Program-made: the position numbers and the translations under genes
The notes under the pieces: generated by a model
What the model was told of the DNA's origin: nothing
Databases searched by the model: none
Seen by the model: only the letters and a program-made list of their open reading frames with translations
In this document: in pieces, positions 1-8,622 of the stretch
Layout: each line of letters opens with the position of its first letter
Numbering within the stretch: the stretch's first letter is position 1
Assembly (NCBI GenBank): GCA_900545825.1
Contig: URAS01000008.1
Location: 59,974 to 123,973 of the forward strand
DNA: 64,000 bases
Direction of reading: 5' to 3'
DNA from: an uncultured Actinomyces sp.
GTDB lineage: Bacteria > Actinomycetota > Actinomycetes > Actinomycetales > Actinomycetaceae

Positions 1-830
1 CCTACCTGCCCACCCTCGCGGCCTGGTCTTTCGCGTGGGTGCTGGGTCCGGGCTACACGCTGGGCACCGGCACGCACTTCTCGGCGTTCGAGGCGACCTC
101 GGGCCCGATCCCCGCGATTCCCGTCCTGGCGGGCGCCCCCCAGGTGACCGTCGGCTGGTGGGCGATCGGCGCGACGGTCGTCGTCGCGGTGATCGTCGGG
201 CTGGGCATCGGGACGGTGTATGCGCGCGACAAGGTCTCGACCCACTGCCTCCAGATGCTCGTCGCGCACGTTGTCGCCGCCCTCGGGGTCGCCATCGTGT
301 TCCGTCTGGCGTCCGGCGGGCTGGGCGTCGACCGGCTGGCCCACCTCGGTGTCGACTGGCTGCCGTGTGCGGGCGCCGCGGGCGCGTGCTGCTTCCTGCC
401 GGCGCTCATCGTGTCGATCCTCGTCCACCCCGGCGTGCGCGCGGGGATTGCCGGCGGCTTCCGCGGCCTCGCCCAGCGACCGGCTCAGGCAAAGGCCCAG
501 GCCGCGGCCGACTCGGCCCAGGGTGTCGACGCATCCGACACGCAGGGGCAGCCCGACCCGAAGAAACCCGACAAGCCCGCCCGGGCGGCTTCGCAGAAAC
601 AGTCGTCCCAGCCGGCGGAGGCGCCCTCGGACACTGCGCCGACGGAGGCGCTGACGACCTCGCCGCGCTCGGCACGTGTCGCGCGGATCGCGCGGGTCTA
701 TGGCCGCGACGGCGCCAGGGTCCACCCGAAGCCGCAGGCCGGTCATCCGCAGCGCAACGCCGACTCCACCGAGACGACGCCGATCTCGTCACTGCCTGAG
801 GACGAGGATCACGCCGGCACGCACTCGTGA
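1..830 (+). CDS. DUF6350-like membrane protein, 5' end missing
   Basis: The reading frame is open from the first bases of the window, so the true start lies upstream. About 275 codons are visible. The early segment (WSFAWVLGPGYTLGTG) resembles the DUF6350 membrane proteins that sit just before the purN-purH genes in many actinobacteria. Several hydrophobic segments alternate with short loops in the first 155 codons. The last ~120 residues are a polar Ala/Pro/Asp-rich tail, probably cytoplasmic. Function is unknown. It is followed by the purH leader, and purN, often found between these two genes, is not here. The family call rests on the motif and the position, not on a search. Confidence 0.6.
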   Translation, partial: YLPTLAAWSFAWVLGPGYTLGTGTHFSAFEATSGPIPAIPVLAGAPQVTVGWWAIGATVVVAVIVGLGIGTVYARDKVSTHCLQMLVAHVVAALGVAIVFRLASGGLGVDRLAHLGVDWLPCAGAAGACCFLPALIVSILVHPGVRAGIAGGFRGLAQRPAQAKAQAAADSAQGVDASDTQGQPDPKKPDKPARAASQKQSSQPAEAPSDTAPTEALTTSPRSARVARIARVYGRDGARVHPKPQAGHPQRNADSTETTPISSLPEDEDHAGTHS

Positions 831-844
831 TTTCGTGCCCCGCC

Positions 845-955
845 GCGTAGAGTGGGGACTACGTAACTGGCGTTGAAGGTGGGGCACCACCGGGGAGCGA
901 AGCAAGCCAACGAACCGCGCGCCTGGGTTCGGGTCGATCGACGCCCCAGGAGGCT
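845..955 (+). promoter_or_regulatory. ZTP (pfl) riboswitch in the purH leader
   Basis: The leader carries the conserved pfl landmarks in order: ACTGGCG (~854-860), a short GGTGG/CCACC hairpin, CCGGGGAGC (~889-897), a variable linker, and CGCGCCTGGG (~918-927). ZTP riboswitches sense the purine intermediate AICAR/ZMP and its triphosphate, and control purine and folate genes. CCTGGG at 922-927, part of the conserved 3' core, is complementary to CCCAGG at 945-950, which overlaps the ribosome binding site AGGAGG (948-953). This suggests control of translation: ligand binding would hold the core and free the ribosome binding site. The fold was made by eye. Confidence 0.85.
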
Positions 956-958
956 CCT

Positions 959-2608
959 ATGCCCACCAAGACGATCCCTAGCTCCGGCGAGGCCCGCGTT
1001 CCCGTGGCCCGCGCCCTCGTGTCCGTCTACGACAAGACGGGTCTGGAAGATTTCGCCCGCGCCCTCGCCGACGCGGGAGTCGAAATCGTGTCCACCGGCT
1101 CGACCGCCAAGACGATCGCCGCCGCCGGCGTCGCCGTCACCGAGGTCGCCCAGGTCACCCAGTTCCCCGAATGCCTCGAGGGCCGTGTCAAGACGCTCCA
1201 CCCGCGCATCCACGCCGGGATCCTGGCGGATCGCCGCAAGGCCGACCACTGCGCCCAGCTCGACGAGCTGTCGGTCGCCCCGTTCGACCTCGTCGTCTGC
1301 AACCTCTACCCCTTCGCCGACACCGTCGCGTCGGGCGCCGACTTCGACGCCTGTGTCGAGCAGATCGACATCGGCGGGCCGTCGATGGTGCGCGCCGCCG
1401 CGAAGAACCACCCGTCGGTCGCCATCATCGTGTCGCCCGATCGCTACGACGAGGCGATCGCCGCGGTCAAGGAGGGCGGCTTCACGCTGGCCCAGCGTCG
1501 CCAGCTGGCGGCCGACGCGTTCGCCCACACGGCCGCCTACGACGCCCAGATTTCCCAGTGGTTCGCTGCCCAGCTGGGCGAAGAGACGCCCGCCGGCGCC
1601 GGCCAGGCCCTGCGGTACGGCGAGAACCCCCACCAGGCGGCCCAGCTGGTCGCCGATGGGTCGGGTCAGGGCATCGCGAACGCCAAGCAGTTGCACGGCA
1701 AGGCGATGAGCTACAACAACTACACGGACGCCGACGCGGCGCTGCGGGCCGCCTACGACCACGCCCAGCCGTGCGTCGCCGTCATCAAGCACGCGAACCC
1801 CTGCGGGATCGCGATCGCCGACGACGTCGCCGCCGCGCACCGGGCCGCGCACGCCTGCGACCCCGTCTCGGCTTACGGCGGCGTCATCGCCTGCAACCGC
1901 CCCGTGTCGGTCGAGATGGCCAAGCAGATCCGCCCAATCTTCACCGAGGTCGTCATCGCCCCCGGCTACGAGGAGGGCGCCCTCGAGGAGCTCGAGCACA
2001 AGAAGAACCTCCGCGTCCTCCAGGTGACCCCGCCGGATCGCGGCGCCAAGGAACGCAAGCAGATTTCGGGCGGCTACCTCGAGCAGGACCGCGACGACGT
2101 CGACCAGCCCGGCGACTCCGTCGACGGATGGACCCTGGCGGCCGGCCAGCCGGCCGATGCGGAGACGCTGGCCGACCTCGAGTTCGCGTGGAGGACGGTC
2201 CGCGCGGTGCGGTCGAACGCCGTCCTCCTGGCGAAGGGCCTGGCGACCGTCGGCGTCGGCATGGGCCAGGTCAACCGGGTTGACTCGGCGAAGCTCGCCG
2301 TCGAGCGGGCGAACACGCTGGGTGCGCGGTCGACCGGCGACGCGGCCAAGGACAAGGTCGACGCCGCGGTCGGCGGGGCCAACGCGGCCGACGTCGTCGC
2401 CGAGAAGCCGGAAGAGCGCGCGCGGGGTTCCGTCGCCGCGTCCGACGCGTTTTTCCCGTTCGCCGACGGCCTCCAGGTGTTGATCGACGCCGGCGTCAAG
2501 GCTGTCGTCCAGCCGGGCGGGTCGATCCGCGACAACGAGGTCATCGAGGCCGCGAACGCCGCCGGTATCACGATGTACTTCACCGGCGTGCGGCACTTCT
2601 GCCACTAG
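959..2608 (+). CDS. purH: Bifunctional AICAR transformylase / IMP cyclohydrolase
   Basis: Catalyses the last two steps of IMP synthesis: formyl transfer from 10-formyl-tetrahydrofolate to AICAR, then ring closure. The N-terminal cyclohydrolase domain opens with VSVYDKTGLEDFARAL and contains CLEGRVKTLHPRIHAG. The transformylase domain contains RYGENPHQ and the catalytic KHANPCGIA loop, and the protein ends in the typical FTGVRHFCH. At 549 aa it is slightly longer than the usual ~515-530. The ATG follows an AGGAGG ribosome binding site that the ZTP riboswitch can mask, so the enzyme is probably made when its own substrate accumulates. A strong terminator follows immediately. Confidence 0.97.
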   Translation: MPTKTIPSSGEARVPVARALVSVYDKTGLEDFARALADAGVEIVSTGSTAKTIAAAGVAVTEVAQVTQFPECLEGRVKTLHPRIHAGILADRRKADHCAQLDELSVAPFDLVVCNLYPFADTVASGADFDACVEQIDIGGPSMVRAAAKNHPSVAIIVSPDRYDEAIAAVKEGGFTLAQRRQLAADAFAHTAAYDAQISQWFAAQLGEETPAGAGQALRYGENPHQAAQLVADGSGQGIANAKQLHGKAMSYNNYTDADAALRAAYDHAQPCVAVIKHANPCGIAIADDVAAAHRAAHACDPVSAYGGVIACNRPVSVEMAKQIRPIFTEVVIAPGYEEGALEELEHKKNLRVLQVTPPDRGAKERKQISGGYLEQDRDDVDQPGDSVDGWTLAAGQPADAETLADLEFAWRTVRAVRSNAVLLAKGLATVGVGMGQVNRVDSAKLAVERANTLGARSTGDAAKDKVDAAVGGANAADVVAEKPEERARGSVAASDAFFPFADGLQVLIDAGVKAVVQPGGSIRDNEVIEAANAAGITMYFTGVRHFCH

Positions 2609-2618
2609 CGCGTGAGTA

Positions 2619-2656
2619 ACAGCGGCCCCGCGGGTACAGGCTCGCGGGGCCGCTGT
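2619..2656 (+). terminator. Terminator-like hairpin after purH
   Basis: A perfect 14-bp inverted repeat, ACAGCGGCCCCGCG (2619-2632) and its complement (2643-2656), flanks a 10-nt loop 11 bases after the purH stop. Only a weak T-rich tail (TTGTCGTCG) follows, so it ends as the G+C-rich type common in actinobacteria. Confidence 0.8.
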
Positions 2657-2679
2657 TGTCGTCGCTATAGGATAGGGCC

Positions 2680-3000
2680 GTGGAAGACAACCGAGAGAAC
2701 CAGCCGGGCCGGGTGGAGTCGGCAGCGAAAAAGCTGCAACGTACCCTCGGGATCGTTGCGTTCCTCGGCATCATGGCGGTGACCATCGTTTTGGCCCTGC
2801 TCGACCACCCGGTGTTTGCCGCGCGGGTGTTCGCCCTGCTCCTGGGGTGCGTCGGCGTCGTGCGTGCGGTGTACCGCAACCAGCCGGTATGGTTCGGGGC
2901 AAGGTCGTGGTGGTTCGACTCGACCGTCCTCGTCGCCATGGCGGCGGCGATCGCCTACCTGTCGTTCTACGGCGGCCGCGTCATGCCTTCGCTGACCTAG
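2680..3000 (+). CDS. DUF3017 small membrane protein
   Basis: A 106-aa protein with a charged N-terminus (about residues 1-24) and three hydrophobic segments near 25-45, 48-63 and 83-98. Length, topology and position next to a folate/purine gene fit DUF3017, an uncharacterised actinobacterial family. The GTG start lies six bases after a TAGGAT hexamer (2668-2673) with no Shine-Dalgarno sequence, so the mRNA is probably leaderless. It converges with the nitroreductase gene only 16 bases away, with no terminator visible between them. Function unknown. Confidence 0.7.
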   Translation: MEDNRENQPGRVESAAKKLQRTLGIVAFLGIMAVTIVLALLDHPVFAARVFALLLGCVGVVRAVYRNQPVWFGARSWWFDSTVLVAMAAAIAYLSFYGGRVMPSLT

Positions 3001-3016
3001 CCCGCCGCGGCCTAAC

Positions 3017-3694
3017 TTACAGCCTGGTGACGACCTCGTCGAGGGGCCGACGTGTCTTGTCGCGGTGGCCTTCGCGCGACGTGTAGCCCAACTCGAGGGC
3101 GCAGACCAGGTGGAATTCGTCGCGATCGAGGACGCCGGAGCGCACCAGCACGTCCTCGACGGCCGACACCGTGAGGCCCTCGACGGCCGTCGAGTCGACC
3201 CCCAGCATCGCCGACGAAATGAGCATCGACCCGAGGGCGATGTAGACCTGCCGATCAACCCAACCGTTGACGGCGTCGTCGCTGGTCAGCCCCAGGTCGG
3301 CGCGGAGGAAGTGCTCGAGCGTGTCGTAGCGGGCGTCGAGCTTTTCCGGGTCACGCTCCTGGACGTCGACGTGGATGTGGGCGACGTAGTCCGAGCGGGT
3401 CGTGAACGCCTGGCCGTCGCGCCCCAGGAGGAGGACAAGGTGCGACGGGGATGCGTGGTAGCCCCAGCAGTGGGCGACGACCGCGTCGAACAGCGGCGTG
3501 TCGCGCCGCAGGACGAGGAAGTGCCACGGCTCCATCCCCATCGACGAGGCTGATAGGTGCGCCGACTCAAGGATGGCATCCAGATCCTCTTTGCTGACGT
3601 CGCGGGAGGCGTCGTAGTCCTTGGCCGTGTAGCGGTTCTGCCAGATCGCCCTGACCTGTTCAGGGGTCGCCGTGCGCGTGAGTGGAGCAATCAT
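3017..3694 (-). CDS. Nitroreductase family NAD(P)H:FMN oxidoreductase
   Basis: A 225-aa single-domain nitroreductase-fold protein, expected to be a cytoplasmic homodimeric FMN enzyme. NRYTAKDYD near residues 20-28 matches the N-terminal FMN phosphate-binding motif (R-x-S/T-x-R/K-x-F/Y), SSMGMEPWHFLVL is the usual second conserved block, and a late basic stretch (EGHRDKTRRP) matches the C-terminal region. It is NfsB/YdgI-like, but the natural substrate cannot be read from the sequence. Its ATG follows AAGGA. It lies 35 bases downstream of nadE on the same strand, so co-transcription with an NAD-synthesis gene is plausible. Confidence 0.85.
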   Translation of the reverse strand: MIAPLTRTATPEQVRAIWQNRYTAKDYDASRDVSKEDLDAILESAHLSASSMGMEPWHFLVLRRDTPLFDAVVAHCWGYHASPSHLVLLLGRDGQAFTTRSDYVAHIHVDVQERDPEKLDARYDTLEHFLRADLGLTSDDAVNGWVDRQVYIALGSMLISSAMLGVDSTAVEGLTVSAVEDVLVRSGVLDRDEFHLVCALELGYTSREGHRDKTRRPLDEVVTRL

Positions 3695-3729
3695 GGAGTC
3701 GTCCTTCCAGTCGGGTGGGGCCGAAGGCC

Positions 3730-5757
3730 CTAGGGAATGTCGATGTCAGCCAGCGCGGCGTCCAGCTCGGCGAGGGCGGCGGCGGGCGAACAGTCGGCGG
3801 GCATCCGCCAGTCGCCGCGGGGGCTCAGGGCGCCGGCCGGCGACACCTTGGGGCCGTTGGGGACGCACGTCCGCTTGAACTGGGAGGCATAGAACCGCTT
3901 GATGAACACGCGCAGCCACTTGGCGATGTCGGCCATCTGATAGGCGTGGCGCTCCTCGATGCCGTCGGGCCACTCGCCGGCGTCGGCGTCCTTCCACGTC
4001 GCCCACGCCAGGAAGCAGATGTCAGAGGGCCGGTAGCCGCGCAGCAGGTAGTAGAGGAAGAAGTCGTGGAGCTCGTAGGGGCCGATCGTGTCCTCGGTCG
4101 ACTGCAGCGCCTTGCCGTCGGACGGGATGAGTTCCGGCGAGATCTCCTGGTTGAGAATGTCGGTGAGCACCGCGGACGCCTCCGGCCCGAACTCCCCGCG
4201 CGCCGCCACCCACCGGATGAGGTGCTGGATGAGGGTCTTGGGCACGCCACAGTTGATCGCGTAGTGCGACATGTGGTCGCCGACGCCGTACGTGCACCAG
4301 CCGAGCGCCAGCTCGGACAGGTCACCGGTACCGAGGACGATGCCGCCCCGATGGTTGGCGATGCGGAACAGGTAGTCGGTGCGCAGCCCGGCCTGGACGT
4401 TCTCGAACGTCACGTCGTAGACGGCCTGGCCCTCGGAGTAGGGGTGGTCGAGGTCGTCGAGCATCTGCCGGGCTGCCGGGGTGATGTCGATTTCCTTGCA
4501 GGGGATCCCCAGGGCCTCGCACAGCCGGTAGGCGTTCGACTTCGTCCCCGCGGACGTGGCAAAGCCCGGGAGCGTGTAGGCGAGGATGTCGCTGCGGTCG
4601 CGCCCCAATAGGTCCATCGCGCGGGCCGCCACAATCAACGCGTGGGTGGAGTCGAGGCCGCCCGAGACGCCGATGACGACCTTGGGGTCGCCGATCGCGT
4701 GGAGCCGCTGGACGAGGGCGGACACCTGGATCGAATAGGCCTCGTAGCAGTCATCCTCCAGTCGTTCCGTGTCGTTGGGAACGAACGGGAACCGCCTGAC
4801 GCGCGGGTTGGCGATCTGGCCGGCGGGAATCGTCGGGGCCGGCACGGCCTCGGGCAGCGGGTCAAGGCGCACCGCGGCGCCCTCGGAAACGAACGACTGG
4901 GTGATCTGGCGTGCCCAGCGGATCGACTCGAGGTCGATGTCGGCGATTGCGTGGGAGCCCGCGAGGTCAAAGCGGCGGCCCTCGGTGAGGAGGTCGCCCT
5001 GCTGGTAGATCATCGTCTGGCCGTCCCAGGCCAGGTCGGAGGACGATTCCCCGACGCCGGCCGCGGCGTAGACGTAGGCGCAGTGGTAGCGGGCCGAGGC
5101 CGAGCGGGCGACCATGTGGCGGTCGCGGGCGCGGCCGATCGTCGCCGGCGACGACGAGAGGTTGACGATGATCTGGGCGCCCTCGGCCGCCGAGCGGCGG
5201 CCGGTGTCGTCGCTGGCCCAGGCGTCCTCGCAGATCTCGGTCGCAATGACGAGCCCCGGGAGGCCGGGGATTGTGAACGGCGAGCACGAGAACGTCACCC
5301 ACTCGTCGTTGAGGATCACGGTGCGGTAGGTGTCGGGGGTGCCGGCGGTGAAGAAGCGGGGCTCGTAGAACTCGCGGTAGCCGGGCAGCGCGCACTTCGG
5401 CCGCGCGTGGATGACGTGGCCGGCGCCGATAGTGACGGCGCAGTTGTAGAGCTTGTCGTCGACGAGCAGCGGCGCCCCGACGATGACCGTGATCCCCGCG
5501 TCGGCGGTCTCGGAGGCGATGAGGGCGATCGCCTCGCTCGTCTGATCGAGGATGTGACGCTGGGTAAAGAGTTCCTCGAGCGTGTATCCCGTGAGGCACA
5601 GCTCGGGGAAGCAGGCGAGGGCGACGCCCTCGCTGGCCAGCTGGCCGGCCCGGTCGATGATGGCGTGGGCGTTCTCGAGGGGCTGGGCCAGCTTGATGGG
5701 GATGCTGCACGCGGCCACTCGCACGAAACCGTGTGCCGACGCTGAAGTGAAATCCAT
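3730..5757 (-). CDS. nadE: Glutamine-dependent NAD(+) synthase
   Basis: Amidates deamido-NAD to NAD using ammonia from glutamine. The N-terminal nitrilase-type glutaminase domain shows the Glu-Lys-Cys triad: E52 in CFPELCLTGY, K121 in ARPKCALPGY and C176 in ATEICEDAW. The C-terminal synthetase domain carries the pyrophosphatase loop SGGLDS at 365-370. At 675 aa it is the long two-domain form typical of actinobacteria. The open frame runs far upstream (to 6198), but only the Met at 5757 begins the conserved glutaminase domain; the rest overlaps the neighbouring cyclodeaminase gene. It sits between that gene (37-nt gap) and the nitroreductase in one leftward group. Confidence 0.96.
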   Translation of the reverse strand: MDFTSASAHGFVRVAACSIPIKLAQPLENAHAIIDRAGQLASEGVALACFPELCLTGYTLEELFTQRHILDQTSEAIALIASETADAGITVIVGAPLLVDDKLYNCAVTIGAGHVIHARPKCALPGYREFYEPRFFTAGTPDTYRTVILNDEWVTFSCSPFTIPGLPGLVIATEICEDAWASDDTGRRSAAEGAQIIVNLSSSPATIGRARDRHMVARSASARYHCAYVYAAAGVGESSSDLAWDGQTMIYQQGDLLTEGRRFDLAGSHAIADIDLESIRWARQITQSFVSEGAAVRLDPLPEAVPAPTIPAGQIANPRVRRFPFVPNDTERLEDDCYEAYSIQVSALVQRLHAIGDPKVVIGVSGGLDSTHALIVAARAMDLLGRDRSDILAYTLPGFATSAGTKSNAYRLCEALGIPCKEIDITPAARQMLDDLDHPYSEGQAVYDVTFENVQAGLRTDYLFRIANHRGGIVLGTGDLSELALGWCTYGVGDHMSHYAINCGVPKTLIQHLIRWVAARGEFGPEASAVLTDILNQEISPELIPSDGKALQSTEDTIGPYELHDFFLYYLLRGYRPSDICFLAWATWKDADAGEWPDGIEERHAYQMADIAKWLRVFIKRFYASQFKRTCVPNGPKVSPAGALSPRGDWRMPADCSPAAALAELDAALADIDIP

Positions 5758-5794
5758 GGGGTTTATTGTGTCACAGGGCCAAACGGGCGACCGG

Positions 5795-6793
5795 CTAGTT
5801 CCACTCGGTGCCGACGCCGACCCGCTCGGCGGCGTCGACGATGCGGGCGGCGGCCCACAGGTCCTGGGCGCCGACTCCCACGGTCTCGTAGACGAGGACG
5901 TCGTCGTCCGACTGCCGCCCGGGCAGCGCGCCGGAGATAACGTCGCCGATCGCCCCGCGGATCTTGTCGCGCGTGATCGTCCCGTCGTCCAGGGGCTTGA
6001 TGAGGTCGCCCGACTCCGCCAGGCAGGCGTCAACATCGTCGCAGAAGATCGCCGCGGCGGCGGCCATGATGTCCGGCCCGCACTCCTCCATGTGCGGCTG
6101 GTAGGAGCCGACGCACGAGACGGTCGCGCCGGGCGCCAGGTGGGCCGCGCCGAGCACGGGATCGGTCGACGACGTGACGAGCGTGATGATGTCCGCACCC
6201 TCGGCGCCTGCCTCGGCGTCCTCGGTCGCCACGAGCACCCCGTCGAAGCCCGAATCGGCGAACGCCCGGTGCTCGCGGAGCCGGGTGAGAAACGCGTCGG
6301 CCTCGCCGGGGATCGGGTTGGCGACGCGCAGCTCGGCCAGCGTGGGGACGGCCGCGATCATCGCGAGCGCCTGGGTGAGGGCCTGGCTGCCCGTGCCGAC
6401 CAGCAGGCCGACCTCGCTGCTGGAGCGCGCCAGGTGCCGGAAGGCGACGCCGGAGGACGCGCCCGTGCGGATCCGCGTCACCGTGTCGCCGTCTAAGAGG
6501 GCGCGCGTTTGCCCCGTTTCCCCGTCGACGAGGAGGACGGAGGCCGGCGCCGTCGGCAGGCCCCGCTCGGCGTTGCCGGGGACGATCGCGATCGTTTTGA
6601 CGGCGAGGGCGTCGACCTCTGACGCGTACGCCGGCATGATGAGGAACGCTCGCTCGTCGTCGGGCGTGATCCGCGTGCGCAGGGGAGTGTCGGTGGCGCC
6701 GTGTGCGACGGCGACGAATGCGTCGGCGACGTCATCGAGCGCCTGATCCATCGAATAGACGTCCCAGATGTCCTCGTGGTTGAGCAGTCGCAT
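5795..6793 (-). CDS. Ornithine cyclodeaminase / mu-crystallin family protein
   Basis: A 332-aa member of the ornithine cyclodeaminase/mu-crystallin family, which uses bound NAD(P) on amino or imino acids (ornithine cyclodeaminase, alanine dehydrogenase, ketimine reductase and others). Typical blocks are visible: LRTRITPDD and FLIMPAYAS early, AVKTIAIVPGN, the GDTVTRIRTGASSGVA stretch, and a Rossmann glycine motif LLVGTGSQA near residue 155. The exact substrate cannot be assigned. The ATG follows GGGGAGGAGAG. It is first in the leftward cyclodeaminase-nadE-nitroreductase group, with a divergent gene upstream. Confidence 0.85.
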   Translation of the reverse strand: MRLLNHEDIWDVYSMDQALDDVADAFVAVAHGATDTPLRTRITPDDERAFLIMPAYASEVDALAVKTIAIVPGNAERGLPTAPASVLLVDGETGQTRALLDGDTVTRIRTGASSGVAFRHLARSSSEVGLLVGTGSQALTQALAMIAAVPTLAELRVANPIPGEADAFLTRLREHRAFADSGFDGVLVATEDAEAGAEGADIITLVTSSTDPVLGAAHLAPGATVSCVGSYQPHMEECGPDIMAAAAAIFCDDVDACLAESGDLIKPLDDGTITRDKIRGAIGDVISGALPGRQSDDDVLVYETVGVGAQDLWAAARIVDAAERVGVGTEWN

Positions 6794-7004
6794 GAGTCTC
6801 TCCTCCCCGCCATCTGTGGCGTCGGTTACAGTCGTCGTCTTCTCCAGCTTAGGCGGCTGCGTTGACGCAGGCCAGGACAGGGACGCCTGACGCGGGGCAC
6901 GGCCGCCGCTCCGGCACGGAACGGTTGACTTCAAGCGCGCGTGAAGTCGTAGCGTCGATCGCAGCCGGATGATGCCGGAATCGATCGACGACAAGGAGCC
7001 ACCG

Positions 7005-7343
7005 ATGGCGACGCACAAGAAGGTAACGGCCGGACGCGACCAGCTGGGGGACTTTGCCCCGACGTTCGCCGCCCTCAACGACGACGTTCTGTTTGGGCAG
7101 GTGTGGGCGCGCGAGGACGCTCTCTCGCCGCGCGACCGCTCGCTCGTCACCGTCACCTGCCTCATGGCGCAGGGCCTCACCGGTCCTGCCCTCGAACACC
7201 ACCTGGCGACAGCCAAGGCGAACGGCATCACGGCCGACGAGATCGCCGAAATCATCACCCACGCGGCCTTCTATGCAGGCTGGCCGAAGGCGTGGGCGAC
7301 GTTCCCCCTGGCCAAGAAGGTGTGGGCCGACTCGGCCGAGTAA
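7005..7343 (+). CDS. Carboxymuconolactone decarboxylase family protein
   Basis: A 112-aa protein that is essentially one CMD domain. ARGDALSPRD-like charged residues lead into SLVTVTCLMAQG, then LEHHLATAKANG, and EIAEIITHAAFYAGWPKAW, the pattern of gamma-carboxymuconolactone decarboxylase relatives. There is no AhpD-type CxxC pair, so a peroxidase role is unlikely. The start was placed at the ATG 7005, preceded by AAGGAG, rather than at an upstream in-frame ATG at 6969. It is divergent from the cyclodeaminase gene across a 211-bp gap that must hold both promoters. Substrate unknown. Confidence 0.8.
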   Translation: MATHKKVTAGRDQLGDFAPTFAALNDDVLFGQVWAREDALSPRDRSLVTVTCLMAQGLTGPALEHHLATAKANGITADEIAEIITHAAFYAGWPKAWATFPLAKKVWADSAE

Positions 7344-7360
7344 CGACCGCACGGATACGG

Positions 7361-7394
7361 CAAGGCCCGCCCGGTACAAAACGGGCGGGCCTTG
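7361..7394. terminator. Bidirectional terminator between the CMD gene and ackA
   Basis: A perfect 13-bp inverted repeat, CAAGGCCCGCCCG (7361-7373) with its complement (7382-7394), around an 8-nt loop. It lies between two convergent genes and could serve both strands. Confidence 0.85.
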
Positions 7395-7409
7395 ACGTGT
7401 AGGCGCGAC

Positions 7410-8594
7410 TTAGACGAGGGTCATCGCCTGGCGGGCGATCGCCTCTTCCTCGTTCGTCGGGACGACCATGATCCGCACGGTCGACTCGGGCGTCGAAATC
7501 GTCCGCGGTTCGCCGGAGCGGACCTTGTTCGCCTCCTCGTCGATCACGACCCCCATGTAGGCCAGGCGCTCACACAGGGCCTGCCGGGTGAGGTAGTCGT
7601 TTTCGCCGACGCCCGCGGTGAACGTGATGACGTCGAGTCCGCCCATCACCGCGGTGTAGGCGCCGACGTACTTGAGCAGCCGGTGGATGTAGATGTCGAA
7701 GGCCTCGATGGCGTTGGTGTCGCCGGCGTCCATGCGCTCGTGGACCTTGCGCATGTCGTTGTCGCCGGTCAGACCCTTGAGACCCGACTCCTTGTTGAAC
7801 AGCGTGTCCAGCTCGTCCGCCGTCATGTTGGCCTGACGCATGAGGTGGAACACCGCGGCCGGGTCGATGTCGCCCGTGCGCCCGCCCATGACCAGGCCCT
7901 CCAGCGGGGTGAGGCCCATCGACGTCTCGACCGCCTGGCCGTTGACGACCGCCGAGGCCGACGCGCCGTTGCCCAGGTGGAGGACGATCTGCTTGAGGTC
8001 GTCGCGGCCCAGCAAGCGCGACACCTCGCCCGACACGAACTGGTGCGACGTGCCGTGCGCGCCGTAGCGGCGGATCTCGTACTTGTCGGCGACCTCACGC
8101 TTGAGGGCGTAACGGGCGGCCTCTTCGGGCAGGCCCTGGAAGAACGCCGTGTCGAAGACGGCGACGTGCGGCAGGTCGGGAAAGATCTTGCGGGCCGCGT
8201 CGATGCCCTTGAGGTGGGCCGGGTTGTGGAGGGGCCCCAGCGGGCACAGCTGGACGATCCGGTCGTAGACCTCGTCGTTAATGAGGGCCGGACCCGAGAA
8301 GTACTTGCCGCCCTGAACGATCCGGTGGCCGACGGCGACGATGTTCGACTCGAGCAGCTTGGGGCCGACCTCGTCGAAGAAGTGTTCCATGATCGCCATG
8401 CCGCGCGTGTGGTCGGCGATGACCTCGTCCAGCTCGGCCGACACGTCGCCGTACGTGTGCTTGGCGTGGCCGTGGGGCTCGCCGATCGCTTCGATCAGGC
8501 CCTTGGCGATGCAGGCGCCCGACTCGGGCTCGACCAGCTGGTACTTGATCGAGGACGAACCGGAGTTGACGACGAGAACGGTAGAAGTAGCCAT
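7410..8594 (-). CDS. ackA: Acetate kinase
   Basis: Makes ATP from acetyl phosphate and ADP, releasing acetate. The protein is 394 aa, the usual length. It opens with VLVVNSGSSSIKYQ, the phosphate-1 motif of the acetate kinase/hexokinase/actin superfamily, and contains VFDTAFFQ, RYGAHGTSHQFV, HLGNGASASAV and FTAGVGEN, all signature acetate-kinase blocks. The ATG follows GAGAGGAA. It lies 28 bases after pta on the same strand, so the two form the classic acetate-producing operon. Confidence 0.98.
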   Translation of the reverse strand: MATSTVLVVNSGSSSIKYQLVEPESGACIAKGLIEAIGEPHGHAKHTYGDVSAELDEVIADHTRGMAIMEHFFDEVGPKLLESNIVAVGHRIVQGGKYFSGPALINDEVYDRIVQLCPLGPLHNPAHLKGIDAARKIFPDLPHVAVFDTAFFQGLPEEAARYALKREVADKYEIRRYGAHGTSHQFVSGEVSRLLGRDDLKQIVLHLGNGASASAVVNGQAVETSMGLTPLEGLVMGGRTGDIDPAAVFHLMRQANMTADELDTLFNKESGLKGLTGDNDMRKVHERMDAGDTNAIEAFDIYIHRLLKYVGAYTAVMGGLDVITFTAGVGENDYLTRQALCERLAYMGVVIDEEANKVRSGEPRTISTPESTVRIMVVPTNEEEAIARQAMTLV

Positions 8595-8622
8595 AACGAT
8601 TCCTCTCTTATGCTGCGCGGAA

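Noticed and set aside
809..2605. Long open frame antisense to purH
   Set aside because: Shadow of the strong codon bias of purH; its translation is low-complexity Arg/Val/Gly/Asp with no recognisable domain, and purH motifs are unambiguous.
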